Assembly: GCA_958510875.1 (NCBI GenBank) | Contig: OY294067.1 | Location: 201,393,982-201,457,981 of the forward strand | Reading direction: 5' to 3' | DNA: 64,000 bases | Origin: Endomychus coccineus | Lineage: Eukaryota; Arthropoda; Insecta; Coleoptera; Endomychidae | Shown here: piece after piece, positions 47,810 through 61,672 of the stretch | How the letters are laid out: every line of letters starts with the position of its first letter | How positions within the stretch are numbered: position 1 is the first letter of the stretch | The notes under the pieces: generated by a model | The model's input: only the letters and a program-made list of their open reading frames with translations | Told to the model about the DNA's origin: nothing | Databases searched by the model: none | Position numbers and translations under genes: made by a program

Positions 47810-48890
47810 GTGATTGTGTTTCAATTCCTATGCCTCCACCAGGACCACGGGTCAGCACAGGGCGAACCGCCCCGACTTCAAGAGTTGATCCCCACAACAA
47901 CAATCAATTCAGAATTTAGGAAGCTATTCTCAACCAAACTTATTCCGGCAATCTCGATTCAATCAATATCAAAATTTTCCGAATCAATTTCCTAGGGGTC
48001 CTATTCAAATTAAACCCTGATCGGTAACGCAACCACCAAGATATTTCACTGATAATCAAGTGTTTGGTCCACCCCGCAATGTTTGAAAGAATTCATCGAA
48101 TGGCACATCCACGTTTGAACCGACACTCATGAGTATTGTCACCCGAAATCAGCAGGGTCAAATTCCCTCTAAAGATACTCCTATGAGTGTGGTATCTCGT
48201 AAATTTGATATTCCACGAAATAACATGCCTTACCAATTGCCTACCCGAGATTCTTACTTTCAACGAGATTCAAATCAAACTAATAATTCTGTTTCCGAAG
48301 AACCCCATAATGTGAAATCTTATAATTCAGGTGACGAGACTAATGACGCACAATGTTCTTACGACTCCGATTGTTATTTTAATGACGACAATGAAAATTC
48401 AGACGATAATAACCAATACGATTATCATGACGGAACAACTAAAAATTTTCAGTAAATGACGCTGGAAACCGAAAACACATAATTGAATTAAACTTTATAT
48501 ACCATGAAAAAAACTACCTTATATCCAAATTCAAAATCCACCCATAAAATTACTAATAGATACCGGCGGAACAAAGTCATTTTCAAACACGGAAATTGCA
48601 CGGCTATATTACCCCGGCACAATATTCAAAGAACCATTCATAGTAACTCCAGTTTTTCAACAATCACAACGTGATTATTGTGCGGAAGTTTCATCTTCTA
48701 CGGAATTTAATCACCACGATTCTCTAAAATCTCATTCATTCAAATTTCATCAATATTTTGATGTATTGATAGGACCAGATACACTCAAACAACTGAATGC
48801 ACAAATTGACCTTCCAAATTCAATTTTGTACACCCGAATTCTGAAAACTCTCTATCCACTATTATGAATCAAAAAAGAAACTTTTATCCT
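47810..48890 (+). pseudogene. Gypsy gag C-terminus and aspartic protease
   Basis: The Asn/Gln/Pro-rich gag tail reads PNQFPRGPIQIKP and continues at 48129-48455 with an acidic Asp/Asn-rich stretch. The protease active site is LLIDTGGTKSF at about 48550-48582, followed by FDVLIGPDTLKQLNAQID, the conserved Gly-containing box before the protease end. Frameshifts separate the parts. This belongs with 42415-43290. Confidence 0.75.
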
Positions 48891-49289
48891 CTTGCGAACT
48901 AGAACCTAACACTGCAATGACGATTGAAGTTCCTGTCAAACAATAATTATCAGGTGACGTAATTGTGCACCCATTAAAATTTAAAAACTGTTTTATGAGA
49001 GGAACATTAACGACAGCGAACATTGGCTATGCCATGATTGAATTAGAAAACCAAATGACTTTAATACCGACATTCAGTTATTCAATTCATTAGATACAAA
49101 ATATTTTCAATTCGATAATTAGGAGTTGTATCATGTCGACATCACCAAATCTCAAGCAGGAACAGCGGATATCTGCGACTTAATACGTACAAGTCACATA
49201 AATTCCGAAGAACAATTCCATATAAAAAATTATGCCAATCTTATGCACCTTCCATTATGAAGGAAAAAAGTTGACATATTCAATTCAGG

Positions 49290-49690
49290 TTATACATCAA
49301 ATCAAAACTAAAGACGAAATCCCCGTCTATCCCAAGCCATAGAGGTACCTTTTCGTGCTTGAAGCCGAAGTACAAAATCAAGTCGAGTAAATGCTCGAAC
49401 AAAACATCGTAAGACCAGGCAATTCACCATGGTCATCTCCGATTTGAGTTTTTCTCAAAAAAAGCGACGCTAGTGGCAAGAAGAAATGGAGAATTGTTGT
49501 CGACTATAGAAAAGTCAAGATAAAACTATCGACGATAGGTACCCATTGCCAAATATTAGCGATACTCTGGACAAATAGGGGCGATGCCAATATTTCTCAA
49601 CCCTAGACCTAGCTAGCGGATTTTACCTAATTGAGATGGCTCCAGATGATGTAGCCAAAACGGCTTTCAACATCGAGAACGGGCTAAATT
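49290..49690 (+). pseudogene. Gypsy reverse transcriptase, N-terminal part
   Basis: It reads MLEQNIVRPGNSPWSSPI, then KKWRIVVDYRKV (49480-49515) and STLDLASGF (about 49597-49623; first catalytic Asp, in another frame), then AFNIENG. The sequence is cut near 49700, before the YxDD box, where a minus-strand LINE begins. Stops are present. Confidence 0.82.
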
Positions 49691-49729
49691 GAAAGCATTA
49701 CATACATGTTTAAAGTTCTGCGTTGCTTT

Positions 49730-50170
49730 TGAGTTTATTTCTTAATGAATATTAAAGTCTCCACAGATTATTACATTGTGTTTGTGACATTGAATGAATT
49801 CGAGAAGTGATTCTAATTGAACGAAGAAAGTTTCAACATCAGCCAACGGAGTTTTATATATACAAATTGATATAAATTTATAATATTTCGTTTCAAAACA
49901 TTCAATTCCACAACATTCAAATACCTTTTCAATACAAAACTTTGGAATATTCATAACATTAATTTTCGATTCTTCTCTGACATGAATTGACACACCACCA
50001 TGCTCAAAATTCTTCCTGCAGAATGTAGCAACTAATGTATAATTATCAATTATGAAGTTCTCGCTTGATGTTAGTCAGTGTTCAGAAGAACATAAGTATT
50101 CTAAATTGTGATATTCATCCAGTAACAATTCCAAATCATATTTCTTTCTAATTCACTGAATATTTATATA
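49730..50170 (-). pseudogene. LINE endonuclease, partial
   Basis: On the minus strand, in order: an FCRKNFEHGGVSIHV box (RxxRxGGGVxI type) and CGDFNIH at 49742-49762 (catalytic Asp and Asn). The protein is cut right after that point where the Gypsy sequence begins, so the RT is missing. Confidence 0.75.
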
Positions 50171-50538
50171 AAATAAATACGGAACAGAAAATTTTAAATT
50201 CAAATTTTCACTGTTATTATTACAAACACTATCACTATCACTGCTATAGACAAATATGATCTTCGAGGAAGCACTTAAGAATTTTCTTCAACTGCTTCTG
50301 CTTTTCTTGGAAAATATTATGTGTTAATAAAAGCACCATATGGCCATAATTATGGTGACATAACCTTCTCAACGACATCATGGGAGATTCCAATTTAATA
50401 AGACTTCAATTTCGAATTTTCATGTTTTGTCTTGAGTTCTCCTACTCCAAATGAAACTGTATCATATGCATCTACGGATGTCAGAAAGTTAAGTAACGTA
50501 TCCTTATTTACAGATGAATCTAATCTAGACACAAAGTA

Positions 50539-51078
50539 CTATTTATACAAACAGTTTTGTGTCACAGGTAGTGCACAACTATTATTTTTGCCCTTATAAC
50601 TGGACTTAGGCATTGACCTATTATTACCTGCAAATGATTTATGAATATTTTGATCAGGATTGACGTCAGATCTGCTTTTATTAAGTCTTTTACGAACAAC
50701 GGAAATGAAATCGTGATCTGTAGTTACGGGTGGCGCTACTGCACTTCCGTTTCTTACAATGTTGATATTCGTTGACGTATTGTTGACGGGTACACTAGCT
50801 ACCTTGCTTGCATAGGTGTTATTAATATCCTTATCAATAGTGGAATGCACTTTCTTTGAAACGACATCGATTATATTAGATTTCGCATCAAACTTACTCA
50901 ATTTCTCTGATAATTCCAGAATTGCAGTTTTCAATGTTGCATTTTCATTAGTTAGTATTGTTATCTTGTTATTAATTTCACTAAACTTATCGTATAAATT
51001 TGAATGAAATTCTTTATTATTCAAAACATCCTCCATGATAGATTTAATCTCAGAAGTACTTCTTGTTTTAGCACTCAT
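50539..51078 (-). CDS. Small LINE ORF1-like protein
   Basis: A 179-codon open frame on the minus strand has a coiled coil at residues about 8-62 (EIKSIMEDVLNNKEF; LTNENATLKTAILELSEKLS) and a Ser/Asn-rich basic tail (VVRKRLNKSR, MPKSSYKGKN). It lies 5' of a LINE endonuclease on the same strand (49730-50170), which is the usual ORF1-ORF2 order. It has no Cys/His knuckle. The frame is unbroken, but no homolog was checked. Confidence 0.6.
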   Translation of the reverse strand: MSAKTRSTSEIKSIMEDVLNNKEFHSNLYDKFSEINNKITILTNENATLKTAILELSEKLSKFDAKSNIIDVVSKKVHSTIDKDINNTYASKVASVPVNNTSTNINIVRNGSAVAPPVTTDHDFISVVRKRLNKSRSDVNPDQNIHKSFAGNNRSMPKSSYKGKNNSCALPVTQNCLYK

Positions 51079-53375
51079 AATGAGTGAAAATTGTGAATAT
51101 TGATATTATTTACCAGATTTACAGTAGTACTGATAAGAACACGTTCGATCAGATCTAACGCCTGAATCGGAATACGAATTATAATGAAGGAATCGCTTCA
51201 ATGTCGTAGTAATAATTTATATGAAATTTCAAAATTCTTAGATCCTAGACAACTTTTCTATTATAAAATATATAAAGAATGCGCAATCAGTTATAAGTTA
51301 GAATGTAATATAAACAGTTAAGTTAATAATAATTAAAAATATTGTATTTATATGTACATGTATATGTATATGTGTATATGTTGAAAAAAACATTTGGACT
51401 TTTGGGTTATATATTGTGATCATATATGTATATGAATGTATGTATGAATATGTATTGTTAACTAACTATTTACTGAGTTTTGATTGCCCCACGTTGTGGT
51501 GACAATTATTATAAAATAGGCTTTACTTTACCATCTATAAATTGATGTTTTTTTTTTTTTTATTTTAATTCAATTTTATTTATTCCGGCTAGCTTTATAT
51601 TTTGATTTGAATTTTTTTATTTGATTTGTTTTGATTGATTTGAATGAATGATTTGTATTATGTGTTATATGGAATTAAACACAATACTTTGTTTGAATGT
51701 TAAAATTTTATATTTGAATTTGTTTATGAATCTGTTTTTATGGTTACAAAATTATTCAATTTAAATTTATGTTCTGAAATTTATATGTTGATAATAGTTC
51801 TTTGTATTTTTAAATCCTCTATGTTACTATTATAACCTCAAAACTACTTAAAATTTATACATGTTTACAAATGACAATCTTACATTCAGAGACACAAATA
51901 CAATGAGGATATTATAAATAAACTTACTTTCAGATATATCCAATAATACTAGAAAGAATGTTGGCAATGTTCTGTTGATTTCATATGTCTTCTTGGTTAT
52001 TTGATTATTCACTTTGAAACAATACTCTGCTATGACACATACACAGGTAAACTACGTTGATACTTCTTTATAATTCAGGAACTGTTGATAATAAATTGTT
52101 GATTGTTTTATTCTTTCAATACATGAAACTTCTTTTATGATAAACTGGAACTGCTATTGAAGACTGAATATTCTACTATGCTACTTAATAACTGTGGTTA
52201 TTTTAACCTTAAAACGTTGATACGAAGACTAATGAAGACTATTTTCTCCGTAGGAATAATTAATTTGCTTCAGTCATATTAACTTGTCGAAGCTACAGAG
52301 ACTGTTTCAGTTCTCCGATGTTACTAGACTAAGGTTATGGAAATTTACCTTGAGCTGCTTGGACACACATTCAGTGTCAGATGTAAATGCAAACTATGTA
52401 GCTTCCTTTCCTGTTCCCTTTTTATAGGACCCACAAAAGGACGCCAGCTTATGTCAGATTCAACCAATAAGGTACTTCCTTTCCATATCTAGGATGCTAT
52501 TCCCATTGGTGAATCTGACAGAACTTTCTAATTGTTATGATTTGAAATATCTAATTTTGTATCGACCAATGAAAATTGAGTATTCTTGAAATTTTGAAAT
52601 ATTGAAGATTTTCAAATTATTTGAAAATATTGTGCATTCTGTTATTCGAATTGATATTACCAACAATTTTTCCCATATTTTGATATATGATAGCCTATGA
52701 TAAGGTTCCTATTAACTTGATTATTCTAATTCTTATGTCAATTTTGACATTTGTCATTTCTCGAATCTAATACTCAATTTAAAATATGAATAACATTCAT
52801 ATAACATTGTAGAACTCAAATTTCTTAATACTATCTTAAATCTATAACTTATTTTACTAGTTTGTGCTATCTCCTGATAGTCTTTGAATAATTTCAATCA
52901 TGATTTCCTCTTCCATATCACTGTACGTTTATCCACTTTCACTGTTTCTTCTTTACACTTCTTATTCTATATTACAATCTGGTTTATGTTATTATACAAT
53001 GTTTAGTATCTTATACTACTCATAATTTAACTTTAACTAATGTTTTTAATTCCATATTCCATATTCTTTTGAATCTTTTCTATTTTTAATGTTTCGGTAA
53101 GTTCAAATTCTATCATTTTATTTTATGTAGGAAATGGAATCATAACAGTATATATGTATGTATATGTATGAATGTGTATGTATGCGTTTCGATGTATTAC
53201 AAATAAATCAATCATATTACTACAAATTACGTGTGCTTATCGATTTTTAAATTCAATAATTAATGTGTAGATTATTAAGTTAGATTATTCATTCCCTCGA
53301 GTTTCTCAGCGTTTGCATATTCATATATTTACATATTTATCATAGGCTACTGATTCAATATTCATTCGTTCATTT
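51079..53375. other. AT-rich non-coding stretch
   Basis: Simple repeats such as TATGTATATG at 51350-51450 and 53150-53180, and no frame of interest. One imperfect hairpin pairs 52453-52472 with 52503-52522 (GTCAGATTC core). It may include the 5' UTR of the minus-strand LINE just to the left. Confidence 0.4.
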
Positions 53376-53379
53376 TAAT

Positions 53380-53535
53380 ATATTGTATTTTTTTTTTCTC
53401 TGTTCTCACATACAAGCCTCGGCTTTAGTGAGCATTCTTCGTTTATTTAGGTATTCACTTTGATTATTGTAACCAAAATTGTAGAAGTAACATTTGAATA
53501 AACGTCATCATTATTATTATTATTACTATTATATC
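53380..53535 (+). mobile_element. 5'-truncated LINE 3' end with (ATT)n tail
   Basis: T-run, then CTCACATACAAGCC, GAATAAACGTCATC and (ATT)n at 53511-53530. The first part resembles 2565-2600 in the 3' UTR of the LINE at the left edge. AATAAA just before the tail supports this orientation. Confidence 0.45.
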
Positions 53536-53551
53536 TGCGAATGTGAATAAT

Positions 53552-53800
53552 TTACAAAGAAGCTTTGGATACGGAAAATTTGTCTATAAGAGAATTATAA
53601 TCAATTTCTTTGACTGATTCAGATTCGATAGACAAAATCGCCAAAGCATTCAAATAAGCTAGAGACAATTTATCCCTCAAATAGTTCTCAATCCTCTTTA
53701 GTGCAGAAAAAGATTGTTCATCATTGGCATTACATATGGGCATGTTTTCACGTTCTGAAACGTAAACTGTACGCTCTTAATAAGGAGTTTATAAGTGTGA
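53552..53800 (-). pseudogene. hAT transposase C-terminal dimerisation fragment
   Basis: The minus frame carries EQSFSALKRIENYLRDKLS and LAILSIESE, the ERSFSxLKRIKxYLR and LxxLSIE boxes of the hAT C-terminal (ZMYM1-like) dimerisation domain. It is 63 codons and ends at 53552. Only the C-terminus is present; the upstream sequence is not recognised. The (ATT)n tail of a LINE abuts its end. Confidence 0.72.
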
Positions 53801-54299
53801 GCTCCTGTTTACTTCTTGATCTATTAGCTTCCTCGATTTTCAGCATCCGATTGATACCTTTTATTCATATTCACGGATGATGTGATGACATACTCCAAAC
53901 AAAAACAATCAGTCGATAATAAATCGCTTGAACCAGTACGGCATATGGCAGCAGTCACGCACATTGAATACACTTGTCTACTTCATTTTACATGTCAGCG
54001 TACAGCGTACAACTAGCTCATTTAGCGACTAAATTCATCGTATAATTGGTGTTCATTAAAGGACGAACGCTACTACGACATGAATGCATATCTGTAGCTC
54101 CAGAGTATAGTACACCTTAATTTGAGAACTATTCCCTTTGTGACTAGAATCATCGTAACAGAGTGAAAATTATGTTCATGAGACTCATCAACATTTTGTT
54201 TCTATTGCATCCTTGAGCTCATCAATGGTCAAGATTCCTTAGTGAGCTATGTCCTCCGAGGCCCCCTGTTTTTCGAGCCCATAATCGTGCGCATACTGC

Positions 54300-54960
54300 G
54301 TCTATATTGTGATCAGACACTACTCACTAGGCTTTCGCCCATATAGATGTTGAAATTGTAGGTGTATCCAGTGGAGGAATCCTATCTGAGCGACATAACC
54401 TTCATATTCTTCAGTGACATTTTCTCATATATTCTCAATATATTCATGTACGCCCATAGTCGAAGATGAACGTCTTTTGAACTTTGTCATTGAATCATCT
54501 ATAATTTGGAAGCTATCCTGACGACATGTCTGGAGCGAACCCTTCATACATTGGACTATGTCGTCGATAGTATATGTTTTGAAGCATTCTGCTGGTTTTG
54601 TTGTAGATCTATGAAGAAATAATCTAGGATCTTTCATTAGATATGTCATTTTGTATGAATACATTTCTCAACGAAGAATGATTTTGCATGGACATATTTC
54701 CCAATGAAGGATGAGAAGTGTCATCAATTCACGTCCTCAAATTACCTTAAATACAGGTGGCCAATGAACAATTGCGTTTGCTATAAATTTGACGATGAGG
54801 CACAAAATTTTCATTTGGTTTTGACCATAAGAATGAGGGAATAAAAGAGACCAGAACCTCCTTCAACATAGTCATCATTAGTTTTGGGTTGAATAATAGC
54901 ATCTGATTCTTCATTATAACTACGCCATTTCTGGTTGGTACCATATTTTCTCATATTCAT
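54300..54960 (-). pseudogene. piggyBac-like transposase fragment
   Basis: On the minus strand, IIDDSMTKFKRRSS at about 54490 resembles the piggyBac SIDESMxKFKGRSS box. Downstream, in another frame, GYTYNFNIYMGES (about 54335-54375) resembles the GYxYxFxIYTGK box. The spacing is about right. Stops and frameshifts are present and no other box is clear. It is unlike the piggyBac at 36.3 kb in the readable part, so it is a second lineage or a different segment. Confidence 0.5.
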
Positions 54961-55815
54961 ACAATTCACATAATACCATATGATCATTACTCACAGGTAT
55001 AGCCACACAGTTATCATGTTATATCACAAAATTGACACTATCTTCATGACATATAGAGAAAGATTCCACCTAAGCCATTATTGCAGCTTGCTAAGGGTTC
55101 TTTACGATACAGCACCCTTGGAACTTCTAATCATTTTTCCGACCAGCTTGAATAATTTCTCCAATTTCCTTTTAGATAACAAGTGATGATCATATCAGTA
55201 TTCCAAGAATTTTATGAGTCTCTTTCAGAGTAAACATGTTATATGAACAAATTTCCCCGATAAATTAATATTCGAACTCCGTATATTCTAATAGCTCTAG
55301 TGAGTAATTTCCAATTCATCACAATTTCGGGTACGGTTTTAGGTAGAGTTGGATAGGGTTATGCTCATCGAAAATTGAATCAACAACATCCTTGAAATCT
55401 CCTGGTGGAAATGAGGAAGCTTACTGTAATTCGTATTCGAGCTGGGATTTTTGCGCATGCCAAGGGAATGTTTATTCCCCGTGTAATTATAAGCTCAAAA
55501 TTCAACATTTAATATCGTGTCGAGCAGTTACAAACTTATCTGGTTAAAGGTCTATTAAAAAATAATTAATTCTGTAACGTAGATTACGTAGCTTTATAAA
55601 TTGAATCTGAGATAGTATCTCAAATGAACACTGACGTGACACTGTTATACTGTTATCAACTTCCAGAAGTGTTCACAACAAGCATTTGATTCCTCATGGA
55701 ACGCGAATAGTGCAATAATTGAGATGATGATCTTGCTTCACCTTATCTCAGCATACAAAAAGTGAAGTAAATTATTTGCCTTTCATACAAATGTCGTTTA
55801 GAGGTTCAATAATGT
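54961..55815. other. No recognised gene
   Basis: AT-rich. It lies 3' of the minus-strand env-like frame and could include a decayed Gypsy LTR, but I found no matching partner LTR in the window. Confidence 0.3.
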
Positions 55816-55819
55816 GTCC

Positions 55820-56597
55820 TTAAGATTTCAACAGATATTTCATATCGGGAATTATCGTTACAAATTCTGATTCGTATTTAGTTGGAATTGGGTGTAAATA
55901 GTAGAGCTCGAACTCTCTGTCAAAATCAATTGGGACTGACAAGAAATAATTAATTGTGGAAGATTCGATTTTACAATTAATTTTTATTATCGATTCGAAA
56001 TCTAATATGTTTTCGTATTTCAATTCAAAGGGTAGACTTTCTTTATGGAGTGAAGATATTTTTTGTAATGCCAAGAATAGATCTCTAGCTTCCATTATGC
56101 TGGGATGTAGAGTATTCAATTTGCAAAAAGTGATGGAGTTCTCAACATAAAGTGTTAACAATTTAGTATATCAGTCTTTTGCAAATAGGATATCTTCAGT
56201 TATAGCTACACGTTTCACTAATATACCTACCCAATTGAAGGATTTTAGCACCATTTCGCCATCTTGTGCGTCTAGGTTGCCAGTAAACCTTTTTTATAAC
56301 AGAGCCTAGTCCGTTGATTAAACCTCTCCTATTTCTGACTTTACCAGAATGTATATTGACATTACCTATTTTTTCTTTGATGATAATTTCACTATATGTA
56401 ACCATTTTGTTGTAGTTATCTAGTTCGTGAGAGTAAAGTATATTGTTTACAGTGGTTGTCTTAAGATTTTCGTACTGGGTGTTTGAAGTATTATATTCAT
56501 CGTATAGGGGTTGAAGATTGTAGTAATGGACGGATAAATGTTCAGACTGTTGCAGCTTGGCGGGGCCTAGGTTGATTGGTGGAAGCCCCAAGTTCAA
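55820..56597 (-). pseudogene. Env-like gene of a Gypsy (errantivirus-type) element, broken
   Basis: Two minus frames, 56196-56597 and 55820-56161, follow the integrase in the place of env in insect endogenous retroviruses. The first contains a basic furin-like site followed by a Gly-rich stretch (RNRRGLINGLGS), as in baculovirus F-type fusion proteins carried by errantiviruses. The second has a Cys- and Phe-containing region (ITFCKLNTLHPSI) typical of the later ectodomain. The break between the frames and the lack of a clear membrane anchor make it non-functional. It is described only as an old genomic copy. Confidence 0.62.
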
Positions 56598-56656
56598 AGT
56601 TATATTTTTTATGTCTGCTCCACGTCCAACTGAGACGGACCTGGGATATAAGTTTT

Positions 56657-57675
56657 CTACTTAGGTCGTTTAATATCAGATGAGTGGATATTTTCCGTTG
56701 TGTTACCATGTTTGAGTATAATCTTGGCAGTTTTTAAATTTTTGTCAATGCTGTTTATTCCTTCAGGTTTGAATTTATTATTGGTTTTGCCTTGTTTCTG
56801 TTTATTTTGTTCATAGACCTGTTCGGGAATATCTGGTAGAGTTTCTTTATGCTCATTTGCTTTATTAATTACTCGTTCCTTTTTTTGTTGGACATCGAGA
56901 TTTAATTTTTTATATGGTAATTTTATTTTTATCCTGTGGTTGAAAATATAATTATTTGCCAATTGTTTATCTAGTTCAATGTTAAAAGGAGATTCAGTTT
57001 GTAAGTGACCGGTTATAATTTCGTAAGGTCGTAGATTAGTTGCAAAGTGTATTGAATTATTGTAGGCTAGTAAAGCATAATTGATTTTTGTTTCTATATG
57101 TTCATTTTGATATTCTCTCTGATTATTCAATAGTCTTATGTGTTCAATTAAAGTGGAGTGGAATCTTTCGACGATCTCATTTGATTCTGGGTGTTGAGAA
57201 CTTATAATATGCAGTTTTACCTTATGAGTTTGTAATAACTCTTTCACTAGACTGTTTTCAAATTCTAAACTGTTGTCTGATATTATTTGCTCTGGTATAC
57301 AGTGGTGTGTAAAATATCTTACAAGATTATTAACAACTTCTATGCCTTGGGCCGAATTTAATTCATAAGCTTGGGCATATTCGAGAAATATATCGACTGT
57401 TGTTAAAAATTCTACGTTCTCCAAAGAAATACTGTCGACATGTAAGATCTGAAAGGGTCTTACGGCAGTAGGTGTTATATTGAATTTTAGTTTTAAGGGG
57501 TTTCTGTCATATTTTGTTACTTGGCATATTTCACAATTATTGATACAGTTCTGTATAGATTTTCGTTGATTAGGCCAATAATATAAATTTTTTATTTGAT
57601 TTTCTGTTTCATCTAGTCCTCTATGATTCGTTTCACTCTCATGATAATTTTGTATAGTTTGTACTATTTCGTCAT
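56657..57675 (-). pseudogene. Gypsy integrase and C-terminal tail
   Basis: The minus frame has the zinc-binding region (YHESETNHRGLDET, then NNCEICQ) and a DDE core (HVDSISL; ISDNSLEFEN; PESNEIVERFHSTL) followed by a Lys-rich tail. All catalytic residues are visible. The frame extends to 57751, but the first residues come from a plus-strand Penelope-like element that begins at about 57675, so protease, RT and RNase H are missing upstream. The env-like gene follows directly. Confidence 0.88.
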
Positions 57676-58594
57676 TCTTCAAAAGATATGTTGATGATTG
57701 TATTGCTGCAATCCCTGAAAACAAACGTAATGAATTTTTGAATTCTCTCAATTCCTTTCACCATAAGTTACAGTTCACGATCGAATTAGAAAATAATAAT
57801 GAAATAAATTTTTTAGATTTAACTTTAGTGAGAGAATCAAATGATAACAAAATTCTAAAAAAATGGTATACCAAACATTCTTGGTCAGGAAGGTATACTA
57901 ATTTCAATTCTAATATACCTAAAAAATATAAAAAAAATGTTATCATAAATATGATAGATAGAGCTATTCGACTAAGTTCTCCTGAACTGCGAACTATATC
58001 TATTACAAAAACAAAAGAAACTTTAATAAGAAATGGTTATCCCATTGATTTAGTAAATTCGATAACTAAAGACAAAATTCATAAATTTCATAACTCATCT
58101 GGTGAAATCAATACCAATAATGAGAAATCAAATAATGAGCATTACATATCACTACCATATATTAATGGTCTGTCAGAAAAAATTTGTAATATAGTGAAAC
58201 CTTATGATCTACATATATGTCATAAGAGTTATTTAAATCAGAAAAGTCTCTTTACAAAATTAAAAAGCAGCGTACCTTTCAAAAAAATAACCCATACTGT
58301 TTATTCCATCCTTTGCAAACATTGCGGAGAGGTATATATTGGCCAATCTTCACAGTACCTCAAAAAAGGTTGAATGGTCACAAATATACCAAAAATTCAT
58401 CAACTGCGCTCAATAAACATGTAAAAGACACTAACCATACATTCGACTACAACAATACAAAAATTTTAAATATTGAAACAAACGACAACAAACGTTTGAA
58501 ATTGGAATCTATCCTAATTAAAAAGAACAATTGTGTGAATGACAAAATAGATTCCAATCTTTCGAAACTTTATAATAATCTAATTCAAACTTAA
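57675..58594 (+). pseudogene. Penelope-like element 1: end of RT and GIY-YIG endonuclease
   Basis: The reading begins abruptly in the RT at FFKRYVDDCIAAIPEN (catalytic YVDD) and continues INFLDLTLVRESNDNKI, then a linker with RAIRLSSPELR. The GIY-YIG endonuclease follows: HTVYSILCKHCGEVYIGQSS at about 58287-58347. A frameshift at about 58366 separates this from RLNGHKYTKN and a final helix region ending 58594. Penelope-like elements join an RT of telomerase-like ancestry to a GIY-YIG nuclease. The abrupt start fits a 5'-truncated copy. Confidence 0.9.
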
Positions 58595-59103
58595 CAAAAT
58601 TTTATTAGTTTGAAGTACCACTTTCCACTTGTCTATTTAAAATTCAACCTAAAAAAGATAAAGTATTATTTAATTATGACATTGTGAGTAACAATTTTGA
58701 GGTTAAATTCCATAGAATTATCTTAAACTTGAATAGTTGATTATGATAGATCGGAAGTGTTTATCATAGAAAAACTAATTCATACAATAATCATAGATAT
58801 TTATAATTGTACAATCTTAAAATATCTTGTATTCAATCAAATTCAATCCATTTCAAATTGTAATTAGCCATACATTACTCTTTCACACACAACCGATCCA
58901 ATGTTTTCTGCAGTTTTAATTGGATCTTAAAACACAAGTCGGCTGCAGACGCATTTCATTAATCGACATCATCTATTCTTTTCTAAATTACATGGAAACA
59001 CTAATTCACATTCTGATAAAGACAAAAACATTGTCGAAACGTCAAACAGAATTTTTATTTAATTTTCAGTATATATACGAACCAATATACCAAGAAAACA
59101 TAC
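58595..59103 (+). other. 3' end of Penelope-like element 1
   Basis: Non-coding. About 58860-59100 is the inverted counterpart of 60720-61060 (CACACAACCGATCCAATGTT; GTCGGCTGCAGACGCATTTC), so both are the same 3' region in opposite orientation. It ends in the TA tract. Confidence 0.75.
59013..59043 (+). ncRNA. Hammerhead-ribozyme-like motif, degenerate
   Basis: CTGATAAA, hairpin GACAA/TTGTC, then GAAACGTC. The hammerhead core is CUGANGA, stem II, GAAA, with the cleavage site after a UH such as GUC. Here there is A where G8 is expected and one extra A, so cleavage is doubtful. Penelope-like elements are known to carry hammerhead motifs. Confidence 0.4.
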
Positions 59104-59104
59104 A

Positions 59105-59159
<55 letters not shown>

Positions 59160-59209
59160 TTATATATAAATATATATATATATATATATCTATATATATA
59201 TGTATATAA

Positions 59210-59213
<4 letters not shown>
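59104..59213. repeat. (TA)n microsatellite
   Basis: About 110 bases of TA with rare interruptions, between the Penelope-like element and the restriction-endonuclease LINE. Confidence 0.95.
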
Positions 59214-60815
<1,602 letters not shown>

Positions 60816-60820
<5 letters not shown>

Positions 60821-60847
60821 TGGCAAATGCGACTTTGCCGAAACGTC
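60816..60847 (+). ncRNA. Hammerhead-like motif, plus strand
   Basis: CTGGAT, a perfect 6-bp stem GGCAAA/TTTGCC with loop TGCGAC, then GAAACGTC. The stem II and GAAAC-GTC side is strong; the CUGAUGA side is altered. Confidence 0.35.
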
Positions 60848-60895
60848 GTGAAATTGGTCCTTCTAAGGACTGAAAATGAAATAAAAATGCTGTTT

Positions 60896-60927
60896 GACGT
60901 TTCGACAATGTTTATTGTCTTTATCAA
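60896..60927 (-). ncRNA. Hammerhead-like motif, minus strand (partner of 59013-59043)
   Basis: The reverse complement reads TTGATAAA, GACAA-loop-TTGTC, GAAACGTC. It is the same motif as in element 1 with C3 changed to T. Confidence 0.35.
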
Positions 60928-61672
60928 AATGTGAATTAGTGTTTCCATGTAATTTAGAAAAGAATAGATGATTTCGATTAATGAAATGCGTCTGCAGCCG
61001 ACTTGTGTTTTAAGATCCAATTAAAACTGCAGAAAACATTGGATCGGTTGTGTGTGAAAGAGTAATGTATGGCTAATTACAATTTGAAATGGATTGAATT
61101 TGATTAAATATAAGATATTTTAAGATTTTACAATTATAAATATCTATGATTATTGTATGAATTAGTTATTCTATGATAAACACTTCCGATCTATCCATAA
61201 TCAACTATTCAAGTTTAAGATAATTCTATGGAATTTAACCTAAAAATTGTTACTCATAATGTCATAAATAATACATTATCTCTTTTAGGTTGAATTTTAA
61301 ATAGACAAGTGAAAAGTGGTACTTCAAACTAATAAAATTTTGTTAAGTTTGAATCAGATTATTATAAAGTTTCGAAAGATTGGAATCTATTTTGTCATTT
61401 ACACAATTGGTCTTTTTAATTTGAATAGATTCCAATATCAAACGTTAGTTGTCGTTTGTTTCAATATTTAAAATTTTTGTATTGTTGTAGTCGAATGTAT
61501 GGTTAGTGTCTTTTACATGTTTATTGAGCGCAGTTGATGAATTTTTGGTATATTTGTGACCATTCAACCTTTTTTCGAGGTATTGTGAAGATTGGCCAAT
61601 GTATACCTTTTCGCAATCTTTGCAAGGGATGAAATAAACAGTATGGGTTATTTTTTTGAAGTGTACGCTGAA

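Noticed and set aside
53380..53535. Part of the minus-strand LINE at 49.7-51.1 kb
   Set aside because: AATAAA followed by (ATT)n on the plus strand indicates the 3' end of a plus-strand element instead.
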